Assembly: GCA_047967505.1 (NCBI GenBank)
Contig: CM106540.1
DNA length: 64,000 nt
Reading direction: 5' to 3' (one strand)
Source of the DNA: Dipteris shenzhenensis
Lineage: Eukaryota; Polypodiophyta; Polypodiopsida; Gleicheniales
Part shown: positions 31,850 through 42,957 of the stretch, in pieces
How positions within the stretch are numbered: position 1 is the first letter of the stretch
How the letters are laid out: each line of letters starts with the position of its first letter
The notes under the pieces: model-generated
Told to the model about the DNA's origin: nothing
Seen by the model: the letters and a program-made list of their open reading frames with translations, nothing else
Databases searched by the model: none
Position numbers and translations under genes: made by a program

Positions 31850-34430
31850 CTGCAAGTTAGAAGCACAAAGTATTAGCTCACTTCCAATCCATGCACTCCG
31901 GGTCAAATGAAGAGAAAACTACGCTTGCGCCAGAATAAGGTGTTCCTGGACAGACAGCTCGAGTTACAGTTCTGAGTTAAGGATGCCATAAACGTATTTG
32001 CTTGTTCTTTCCAAAGTTCTACAATATTGTTAGCCATGTAGCACCTTCAACCGTTGTTATACCTCCCACCTCTCAGGACTGTCAGCTTATCTATTCACCG
32101 ATGATGATACTGTGCACTAGTTGTCGTGCCTAACTTCGTGTAACTTCTCAAGGCACGGCCTCCTGTACGTTGTGGATGAAAGTTTCTCCTACATTCATTT
32201 TGCTACACGCTTAACCCACATACATTTAGTGCATATTGGAAGCTTTGTAGCCTGCATGATGGTAGATACTAGATGGGATATTGGTGTAAAACTTGCGACT
32301 GAATCTCACAGACAAGAGTTGCGCCAAAGACTAGAAGAGCTTAAATTCCAGCTTCTATACCGCATGCAAGTCATAACAAGTATCACAGAAATTGCTGTGT
32401 ACAATTTAAGCAAGTGCCAAGCATCCACGGTCAGGCTTCTCCGTAGGCGATATTAAAGACTCATGAAGTGCATAGTCTGGTAAATGGAGGCACTCCGGTC
32501 TTGACCGCTCGTGAAAGGGCAGCTTGGAGGGTCATTGGTACATAAATGACTTCCAAAAACGTAATGAGCGCTCAGGGCGCCACTTGACAGCCAAGAGTCC
32601 ATGGAAACTAAAATGCGGCCAGAGCACAGTGAAATTATAAATCTCGACTAAAGTGTGCGATCTCAGCGACATCTACGGGTATGACACATTCTCGTCCCCA
32701 ACAGCGTAGTTTATTTCACCTTTTAATTCCTTAGCTGTCGAGAAGAAATTGAAAATAAGGAAGCCACACCCGAAGAACCAAACTCTGTAGACGACCTAAG
32801 ACCCAGACGGGGACATACCCGTTACATAACATTTTTTTTGTTAAGGAGCGTATTAGATTACTCTCTTACGTAAGGTGTGCTCAGCCAGTTCACCTCCGTG
32901 GTTCACAAAATGAAGAGAATACTTCTTGCCTCCTGTTAGCCAATCACTACAACTAGAGGAGTGAATCAGCTTAGTTACGGAAGTTCTGTTGGAGAGAAAC
33001 CTAATTGGATGACCCAACTGAGGCTTCCTACATGCCGTAAGTACAGTTATCAGTCTTCGAAGCCTGATTTCGTGGAATGTGATGTAGACTTTTTAGGCCT
33101 CTTTAATTACTAATCACATAGCGGACCGCGGCACATTCTGCTCGATACACATAGAAACGAACTCATGAACTGCGATTTCGGAACCTTGGACCTAGAGGGT
33201 GGTCTAGCACGATAAAGCATCCAGGAAAATGATAGGCCGCAAGCGGACCAGTAGCCAAGGAAACAAGTAGATAAGTATGAGTTAGGTATGATAAAAGGGC
33301 TAGGCACGAGCTAGACCGGCCAGAAACTTGATGGTTTTCTGTCGATGCTAGAAGGCCGTGGATTCTTGGGATATAGATCGTGCAAGACTGGCGACGCGGA
33401 CACTGAAAGCGTCTGTGGAGAGCGCGAAATTGGGGTCCTGTGCAGAATGATCCATTCAATCGGCACTCGCCAACACGGAAGATACGTGGAAAGAGCTTTC
33501 CTGGGTTACCATCTGAGATACAGATGCGACAGGGATGAAGCTCGGGAAGGTGCTAAGAACCTGCGCAGCAACAGCTGAGGATTGGAGATTCAGCTTGTAA
33601 CTAAGAACACAGGGATCAATCGAGAGAGAAGAATGCTTCAATGAGATAGTGGGAACAGGAACACTGTTGGGTCGATGAGAACGCGTCAAGGATTGAAAGC
33701 ATCGTCAGATAGAGATCTGTTTTGTGACGTGCCCATCGAAGTCTAGATTGCTTCCACCACCTTCACAGAAGACAAGGTACTGGAGCGCTGTCCACAGGAA
33801 TCATACGAAATCTCCACAGACATTCGTATCGCAGTCGGAGCTGCAATTTTACGGCTATAAGCGCAAGAGAAACTGAGCGAATCTAACAAGCTTGTATGAT
33901 TAACCATAAGCGCAGAAGAAGCCGAAGTGATCTTGTGAAGCAACAACGTGGCCTTCTCAAAGGAAGCAGCTGCTGGGGGCGAAAGAGCGGGGAAAGAATA
34001 TTTGGGCTTAAACTTCAGCAAAGGATACAGAACAGCGAGCGATCGGAATGCTATCATTTCGTAGCAGAAGATTAAGGAGGTGCAAGCGGCAAGGAATCTG
34101 CGCAACGCGATCCTTTAGTTGGATTGAGGGACGAAAACGATGTGCAAATGAGAGGAGGAAAGCAAGTGCCGCAAAGCACGGCAATGGCAAGGAGAGAAAC
34201 CTGAGCAGCAGCTGCAGGATGTGGGAGGCTGGAGGAAGCATCTGCAAGAGTAGGAGATGGAGGGGTAGCGAAGATGAAATGGAAAGGGTGACGAAGAATG
34301 AAAAAACAAGAGCTCAAGAGAGATGATGATGATGATAATCAGACCTGCGATTGTTTGCAGCAGCACCGTCCACACACAAAGAGAGAAACAGAGAGTGATG
34401 TTTGTAGGAGGGCTCGTTGTGTGCATATAA
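31850..34430 (-). promoter_or_regulatory. Probable 5'-UTR/intron and proximal promoter of the NAC gene
   Basis: The acceptor just before the NAC ATG implies an upstream leader exon. A CT-rich minus-strand stretch at 34050-34330 could be that exon. TTATATGC at 34424-34431 on the minus strand, within TTGTATAG/ATATAATATA-rich DNA at 34470-34500, could serve as TATA box. Open frames in 33.1-34.4 kb have no recognisable domain and are not called as genes. Transcript data would be needed to place the start. Confidence 0.35.
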
Positions 34431-34726
34431 GTTCACTACCAACAAGCGCCCTCTCTCATGTTGTCAAGTCTCAGTATATTATATTATACTATACAATACG
34501 AAATATACAGCCTTCTCCTTCTTCTTCTTGTCTTCTTCTTCTTCTAGGCTAGTCCTACGCTTCGTATTTCACCCAAGTCCTCCTTCTCCTCTTAAGCCTC
34601 CTAGCACTCCTCGTCCTCCACAGCTTGCATTTCCTCGAAAAATACCGTACCGCTCCCCTTTCCCTTTTTCTTTTCCCTTTAAAATTTCAAGGACTCTTCC
34701 TTTGTCTCCCTCGATCTACGAGTAAG

Positions 34727-34728
34727 CC

Positions 34729-34790
<62 letters not shown>

Positions 34791-34863
34791 AACAAGCGCG
34801 TGCACGCGCACTCTCGTGCACACACACACACACTTAAAACACACACTCTTTTTTTTAAAGAGT

Positions 34864-34914
<51 letters not shown>

Positions 34915-35201
34915 TCACGTTCTCTATGTGCTATGAATTTGAACTTCCTTTTTTCTTATTCTTCTAGACTCTCTTTCTCCCCATCCCCTTTGTTTTTCTC
35001 GATCTTTTCATACTCATCTCTGTCACTCAGAAGGTTCTCTCCTTTCTCTTCTTTTCCTTTTTCACCTTCCAACTAATATTCTTTCTTTAAAGCTCACCCA
35101 TCTAAAACATTTATTTCTTTATCTTTGTAAGAGCAAACATCCAACTCCTTTCTTTATCTCTGTAAGAGCAAACATCCAAATCCTTTCTTTTTGCCTCGTA
35201 C

Positions 35202-35265
<64 letters not shown>

Positions 35266-35602
35266 CATGCCTCTTTGTGTTTTGAAAGCACTAATCATGT
35301 CAACTTTTAAGCATCATCCCTAGTTGCTATGTACATCCAAAAACAAGGTGGACCTTGCTCTCAACATGGAATCCTCCAAGCTTTCCTATGTGTGATTCAT
35401 GTCCCTTTGAGATATTTGATTTATAAGGCAATTTCAAATAAAGGAAATCAGAGCATCATCTAACTATCACAAAGTTTCTTTCATAAGTGCACCATCCTCC
35501 CCCCAACCCTCCACTTTTTCCTAAATACCAAAAAGTTTCTCTCATAAGTGCACCATCCCCCTCCCCCCCCCTCTCTCTCTCTCTCTTTCTCTCTCTCTCT
35601 TT
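34727..35602. repeat. Cluster of C-tract and (CT)n microsatellites upstream of the NAC gene
   Basis: C13 at about 34727 is followed by (CT)n to 34780; further (CT)n tracts lie at 34866-34912, 35204-35263 and 35570-35602, the last after another C tract. On the sense strand of the NAC gene these read (GA)n, the sequence recognised by plant BBR/BPC GAGA-binding proteins. Confidence 0.85.
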
Positions 35603-36959
35603 GCCCTACACACAGAATGCCATCTCATATTCACTTTAAGATGAGGAATAAAGGCATCTTGGGATTGGACATCCTTGTGCCACACCCTTTAGCTGACATA
35701 CACTATTACCTTCTCCTCTTGATTTCACCTTTGTAAGGATATTCCATTTCACATGTACATGTCCTTTCTTAACCTCATGTCACCTAGCATATTTTTTTTA
35801 TCTTTCAAAAGAGAAAACTCATCGTTTTGCTCACCCTCAAATTTATAAAAATGATGAGAGGCATGATTGCTCCATACTTCATTTGAAACTACTTTATGGC
35901 CGTAGTCAAAAGATCCATTACCATCATGATAAGGGAAAATCAACAATGTTGTTTTAAAAATCTGTAAGAGATGTGCTTATCATTACTTCATATAAGTAAA
36001 TCTAAAAAAATCTCCAAGTTGCTTTGATGCATTCAAAGGTTGCCTGCATGTGAATCTTCTCCCTTCATTTGGTAAGAAAAATGCACAACGTTCGAACGGC
36101 ATGAATGTGGAGGACAAGAATCTCGTTGTTGTCACAAATGGACTTAATACACCCCACGATGATTTTTTGGGGTGAAGAGTCTCTAGAAGCATTTAATAGA
36201 GTTGGGGGCACCTAGATCATGCAAAATTGGCTCCCAAAGCTAGGCAATATCAGCTGGCATTACCAGAATGTCTAGGGAGGTGATCCATTTGCAAGCCTCT
36301 TGCCTCGATTAGGAACACCTTTAGTTGTGATTCTTCATGAAAACCATGGACCTTTCGAATGATTATAAGAGGGCGATGAAGGAGAACCTTGAAATATGAC
36401 AAAGGTGAAATGTAATTTGGTGGATATTGTTGATGATGGTGTGTAACAACTTGGACAATGATGCCCATATGGCAAAGTCTTTTTTGGCTACGGGGTAAGG
36501 AAAGTGAAATTTGGGCCAATGGTGGAACTATTTGGGGTTGAAGTCCAAAAATATGGAAAGTTGGAGTGAGAAATCTAATCACTAGCTTAGTAAAAAGGGA
36601 TTCCATTTTATTCAAGAAGGATTAGAGTTATGTACACTTACATATCATAAAGTTAAGAAATTTTTAATGGCATCTATATGAGAGTTGATTGTATAAAAGA
36701 AGCATCTATAAGCATAGGCCATGTGTCCACCTCTCTATTCTCCAAATAGATTACTGGTCCAATAACTAGACTCAAACTTCAATCATTGACAATAATGCAG
36801 CATAAGAAAATATGTCTATAAACTTAAAAGCACCTCATGCTTTAGAATCCTTATTGGGACTTTGTTACCCTATTTTATTAATGCATTAACACTAATAATA
36901 TGATTATTTGACACTAATTAAGAGTATGTATTTCTAACCATTGTAATATTTATTGACTT

Positions 36960-37215
36960 GATACATCTTCATGGTCCTTCCCCTTACTCCATTACCATTT
37001 TACAAGTTCCTCATCCTACTTATGCAGAATTATTAAAGCCTCATGGGCCTTCCCCTTATCTCTATTATCATTTTATGATTCCTCATCTACTTTTAAGGAA
37101 TTAATGAAGTCTCATGTAGATTTCCAAATCCTCAACAATTTATATCTCAATTACCAATTTACAAGTTTCTCATCCTTCTTATAAGGAAGTAATGAAGCCG
37201 CATGTAGATTGCCGC
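36960..37215. repeat. Three diverged ~85-bp tandem repeats
   Basis: Units share TACCATTTTACAAGTTCCTC, TAAGGAA-TTAATGAAG and CCTCATG(T/G)... phrases at about 36985, 37065 and 37150. No coding potential. Confidence 0.65.
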
Positions 37216-37384
37216 AATCTCAATAGTTTATATCGCTATCCTAGAACACTCTTGAACTTTCATGCACATTTACTTCTTGCAATATAAGGTTTTTCATGAA
37301 AGTTGTGTGTGACTATGCACAAGAGTGTCTATAACAAGAGCTTGTTCTGCAAAGGTTCTTTGAGTAGAAATAATAGCAAAAATG

Positions 37385-37690
37385 ATATATATGTTTATGT
37401 GTGCGTACGTGCACGTGCACGTGTGTGTGTCTATGTGTGCATGTGCACAGGTGTGCATGCATGTGTGTATGTGCGTTCATGCATGCGTGTGTATTGACAT
37501 GCTCACGAAAACATGCACACATGTGTGTTTGTGCCTCCCTGCTTGCCAGGTATGTATGTATGTATGCATGCATGCATGCAAACCAGTGTGTATATATGTG
37601 CATGCATGTATATATGTATGTATGGATTTATGTATGTACATGCATGCATAGGTGCATCTATGTAAGTTATATGTATGTCTATATAACATT
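37385..37690. repeat. TG/TATG/CATG-rich microsatellite
   Basis: About 300 bp of alternating TGTG, CATGCATG and TATGTATG. Open frames on both strands are repeat artefacts (Cys/Val/His-rich). Confidence 0.85.
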
Positions 37691-39339
37691 TTTGGAATGA
37701 CCTAGCTTCACATAATTTAGGTGATTCATTCTTTCATCAACATTTAAATTTGGGAATGGTTCCATAGGACTACTTATAATAATATATGTCTAATATGTTC
37801 CCCTAATGATTTTTAAAATGGATTTGGTATTGATGGCATGGAGTGATTATATTGGTCTTGGTCAAGTCTCCTGTAGTCTATGAGCTTGTCTGGTTGGATT
37901 ATACTAATGCTAAATAGTTTGCCACTAAATGTAGATGTGTTTGCATGTGAATTCAATAAGTGCATCGATTATGTGGTCCATTGCTCTGATCGTTGAAAAT
38001 ATATGTGTAGGCATGTTGACTGGAAATATGTAGTAGTTGTATAGATTGGCAATTCTAAATATTGAGCTATATGATTTAGTTTAGATAGGTTATAAATTGT
38101 GTGCAATGTATGGTTCTTTTTTTTAAATCTTAATCAATTGTCCTTTCATGATAGGTTATAAATGTGCATATATGTATCATTTGCAAGAAACAAATTGTGC
38201 ATAAATTACAAGAAAAGGTGACAAGAGATAAGCATATAAGGGTTGTAAAAGGATTCATAATGATTCTAAAGTTTGCACTTTATAGAATAGGTAAGCACAC
38301 CAGAAAGCTATTGTAACACCTCTTGCTGACAAGCGTGATAAAATTAATTACACCAAATTATTGCCAATAGAAGGATGATCAATTGTCAAAGTTAGCATTA
38401 TATTTATTAAAAAGTCCTTGCAAATTAATGCAAATAAATGTATGTATATGTCAAGAAAGACTTGTTACCAAAACGTTGCATTGGAGGTGTATTACATGTA
38501 TTTATATGTGTATGAAAGCTATGAGATTTGAAATTTATCCCACCATTTCTAGAAAAAGGAAGGTAGATCATCACAATCTACAAAATGTTTGTCAATGAGA
38601 TTTTGCAATCAAGGCATATCGATGTAGATATATGTGTATCTATTAGCAAGCTAACTTTCCATCAATCTAACCACTAGTGCAATTGAGACATATATAAATA
38701 TATTGCATGTAATGTTGTTTTATAGGGGTGTCTAGCTATATCATGTATTATAATATGGTTACATGTTTTGAATTAGCATGACTTACTCTATCTTGTGAGG
38801 TCATGGGTATGTAATATTATCAATATTCTTATCCATCTTGACGTGTGGCTAGCCAAGATTGGAAAAAATGAGATTTAAAACAAGCTTCGTGAATATTGGT
38901 TTGTAATACAAGTCTTGCTAGTTGTTGCACTAGTGTGCAATATAAAACATCATCATCCATTAGCAAAAGACATGATGTGTTAGCATTGGCATGATAATTT
39001 TTCAAATGGTTGCTTACTTTAGAAAGAAAAAGGTGACATCCCATCCCATACATATTTTACATATAGAGTACCACATTCAAAATCATCCAATTATGCTAGA
39101 AGTGGACAAGACAACGTACGGTCTCTCTATCTTGGATCAAGCTGGCCTTGCATGAAAGAGTGTAGATAACCTATAAATTCATTGTAAGAATGTAGATGAG
39201 GAATTTAAATTCCAATATTACAAACATCGGTTCTTGCATGCAGGTCCTTAATGTAAGTATTCCTCACTATTACATTAGTGTGTGTGAAAATTTAACATTT
39301 TCTCTCAAAGCATGGTGTCCTAGATGACCATGCAAACAC

Positions 39340-39407
39340 GCATGCATACATGCATACATGTGTACACGGATGTGTGTGTGTGCACACACACACACACATG
39401 CATGCAT

Positions 39408-39443
<36 letters not shown>
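39340..39443. repeat. (CA)n microsatellite
   Basis: CA runs at 39382-39398 and 39408-39442 with CATGCATG between and a TGTGTGTG run just before, forming a long imperfect TG/CA palindrome. Confidence 0.9.
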
Positions 39444-39444
<1 letters not shown>

Positions 39445-39448
39445 ACAC

Positions 39449-39655
39449 TTGGGTGGGTCATTCGGTAATATATGTCACTTATATCACATACATTCAACAG
39501 GACATATATAATTTCATTTTTTCTCATATTTTCACTTACATAAGGATGCGGTAGAAAGGATTTTGGAAAAAGATTTACAAATTGAATAGGAAAAGGGTCC
39601 ATTTTTAAAAATCATAGACAAAGGGTTTTACAAAGACACACACACTCACACATGG
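39449..39655. mobile_element. Decayed relic of the MITE1/2 family
   Basis: GGTGGGTCATT at the left and the phrases TTTTGGAAAAAGATTTACAA, AAAAGGGTCCATTTTTA and GACAAAGGGTTTTAC follow the order found in MITE1. The right terminus is lost in a CA tract. Confidence 0.5.
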
Positions 39656-40027
39656 ATTTAAAATGGTAATGTAAATCGGTTTTAAAAGATAATGTTTTTT
39701 CAAAAACAAGATCAATCAAGGGAATTTTAGTTTGGTGATTTGTAGATCTTTTGATTCCCAGTGTAACATTCTTTTTTACTAACATGTTAGAAGTATTACT
39801 CGTATGTGGTATATAACACAATAAAATGAGATATTTGCTAGTTTATCTTTGGTCAACTAATCACCATATATTGGCAACAAAAGTATGTGTTTTTAATGGT
39901 TTAAATCGACTTTAAAAATACGTTTTTGATAAAAATCTTGGCATGCACGTGAGCGCATGCACGTGTACTCTTGCATCCACCATGCACTCCTCCCAAAATG
40001 CATGTATACACACATGCATGCACACCA

Positions 40028-40120
40028 AAGTGCGCGCGCACACACACACACACGCACGCACGCACGCACATGCACACACACACCACCGCACATATGTACA
40101 TACATACATGCATGTGTATA
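40028..40120. repeat. (CA)n/(CGCA)n microsatellite
   Basis: GCGCGC, CACACACA, CGCACGCACGCA and CATACATACATG runs; overlapping open frames are not genes. Confidence 0.9.
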
Positions 40121-40159
40121 CATATAGCTAATATTGCAAAAAAATAGCATGGAGTTATC

Positions 40160-41220
40160 ACACATATTTTGACCATATTTCACTTACCCTCACTTGGATT
40201 ACACACATCCATGATTTCACATCGTATGGAATAGGGATAAAGAAAGAAATATAACATGGGGGGAAATTTTCCAAAATTTCATATCATTCAAAAATTTTAA
40301 AATAAGGTTTATGTGTGAAACACTTACTTCAAATATTTCAAAAGACATGTAATTGGAAAAGGTTGGAAAATTTGCCAACCACCTTTATAGATTTGTGTCA
40401 TGAAGAGTCATTCAATTAAGATCGTTCATATTCCATGCTTTCATGACTTACAAGGCTTTGAATGCTAGCTAGGGCTACTAATTCATTCATCCTAAATAAC
40501 AAAAAGTTGGAACATGTATAATTGATTCATCCTTATCCATATTTATTGCAAGCTAATGCATATATGAAAAAGGGTAACAATATGTATATCTATGTTGAGA
40601 AAATAATAGCTACACCATATAATTTATACATCCCATGATAGATGAAAACTTTTGAGTAAGTTGCATATACTTGAAAACTTTTGTGCAAAGAGTACTAAAA
40701 AATCGCATCCAATTGTCACCCACATTTTTGCCACATTTCACTTACCTCCAATTGGATCATGTACACACATCCATTTTTTCACATCTTATGGAATAGAAAT
40801 AAATCAAGATAGATAAACATGGTAGAAACAATTTTATAGCATTCAAAAATTTAACAATAATGTTTAGGTACATGTTAGACACTAACTTGACATAGTTACA
40901 AAATAGATGTTGAAAAACACGTCAACCAACTTCACAGATTTGTGTCAAAATGAGTCATATAACAAGATCATTCATATCACTATAAAAATATTTAAATATT
41001 ATCTAACCATCAAAGTCATGCATCATTAATAATAAAAGGTTATCTAAATTTCAAAGTCATGCATTCTAAATAACAAAAGGTTGAAACATGTACCCTTGGC
41101 ACATCCATATCCATATTTATTGCTAGCTAGTGCCCATACAAGAAAGAGTAATACAATGTATAGTGGAGGTATAGTGTTAAGAAAAGAATAGCTACACTAT
41201 ATCCTATGATGGATCAAATT
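40160..41220. repeat. ~565-bp diverged tandem duplication
   Basis: The block starting ATTTCACTTACC...TGGAT at about 40178 recurs at about 40734. Both copies go on through TTCACATC(G/T)TATGGAATAG, AGATTTGTGTC, TAAATAACAAAA(A/G)GTTG and ATCCATATTTATTG in the same order. No coding potential; unknown repeat family. Confidence 0.75.
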
Positions 41221-41429
41221 TTTAAACAATATACATGCAGTATAAAGCATCAAAAAATAAAAACAAAGCTAACCCAATGAACAAGAGACAAAGGTTAAAA
41301 AGTCTATAGACCTAGTCAATAAGAGGAATGAAGAGTGCATACTAAAGTATATATGAGAGCCATCACATGAGTGAGCATGTAAAAATAAGGGATACCTCTT
41401 GTGCCACATCGCGTTGGTGCTAGCAATAA

Positions 41430-42260
41430 ACTAATATATCTTGGCTAATTAGCACACAAACTTAGTCGTGCAGGTGGGACATATTAGGCATAACTAGGGT
41501 ACAATGGAGGGATTTTTATCATCAAGGCCTATGAAATAAGAGTCGATAACATTCCACTCAAACTAATAAGTTGTAATGCCCTTTGAGCTCCCATCTAGCC
41601 ACAAATTTTGTTTACATGTTTTCTAGGACTTGCCTCACTTTGACATTTGTAAGGAACAAATCCATATGCTCAATGTTCTTCCTTAAGTTTGGTTTACGTT
41701 CTTGTCCATGGTGCATGAGGGATCAAAGTTGACAAAAGGAAAAGGTAGTCTCTCTAATTTATCCTTTACCTATGGTGCCACCATGGTATTGTAAGTAATA
41801 CAATGCTTTTGAACTTCTTGGTCTCCACATGAATGCCTCCTGGATTTGATCCTAACAAGACAAATTTGTAGTACGTGGTGATATCAGTTCTAATATGTCT
41901 TGGCTAATGGGAATGCAAATCCATACTAGAGGTGGGTATGAGGCATGACAAGGATGTATTTTGGTCATCAATGCCTACAAAATAAGATTCAATATCACTA
42001 ACACTCCACTCAAACGATCAAGTTGTAGTGCCCTTTGAGCATCAATAATTGAGGATGCGCATATCTTGTTGGTGATACATAGGCCACAATTTCTTTTTGT
42101 TCATGAAGCACATCTTCTACGACTTGGCTCACTTTGATTTTTGTAAGGAAAATTTTGATGTGCTCAATCTTGTTCTTTTGGCTCTCATTCTGGTCCATGG
42201 TGCATGAGCCGTCGAAGGTTGTTTCAAAAAGTGATAACAAGAAAAGGTTATCTCTCCAAT
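41430..42260. repeat. ~460-bp diverged tandem duplication
   Basis: Both copies (from about 41465 and 41925) share the order CACTCAAAC, GTTGTAATGCCCTTTGAGC-like, GACTTG(C/G)CTCACTTTGA, TTTGTAAGGAA, TGGTGCATGAG and GAAAAGGTA. The minus-strand frame at 42315-42010 has no known domain and is probably a decayed repeat. Confidence 0.7.
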
Positions 42261-42299
42261 AAGTAGACAAACCTCTTTGTAAATGTCTTGGCTCCTTAT

Positions 42300-42924
42300 C
42301 CACCCTCAAGAACATGTCATTATTGGACTCTCATATGAAATCTATACAAGGATTTATAGAAAATGTTAGCTAAATGAATCATGTTTTTGTAGTACACAAG
42401 TGCAAGTTCTAAAACCCGCAATATTGTGTTCTTATATGCTTCCCCATTTCTAATATTCCTTGCATACTTGCATAATCAGATGAGGGATGACAGTGTTATT
42501 GCAAAATGGCTTAGAGTTATGTATAAGGGTCCCAATTCTACAGGAGGAAAGACAAAAGTGAATATTTTGCCATAAGGATATTTTCCCATACACTCTACCA
42601 AACTTTGAACAAATGAAAGTGATTACTTTCATTTGTCTAGAGTTTGGATTAACTTTCATTTATTAAGAGTTTGGTAGAAAGTATCTCTAAACCTCTTAGC
42701 CAAAAGTTCACTTCTATCTTTACTCACCGTAGCATTGGGACCATTATGGATACCTCTAAACCAATTTACATAAAAAGTGAAAATACTAAATTATTAAATT
42801 CAAATCTGGTATATTCCCACAATAACCTTCTACCTTTCATATGAGTGTAGATATGGTATAGTTTTGTGTTTATCCCTTTGATGAATACACATGGTATAGT
42901 TTTGAGTTTATATTAAATCTCAAA

Positions 42925-42957
<33 letters not shown>

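Noticed and set aside
32121-32456. 111-codon plus-strand frame
   Set aside because: No domain, no repeat match I know; most likely chance.
33110-34426. Several 60-120 codon frames upstream of the NAC gene
   Set aside because: No recognisable domain, overlapping on both strands, and located in a likely leader/promoter region.
37303-37700. Cys/Val/His-rich frames on both strands
   Set aside because: Translations of TG/CATG microsatellite; no domain and no gene structure.
39893-40183. Several overlapping Cys-rich frames
   Set aside because: Products of (CA)n/(CGCA)n repeats.
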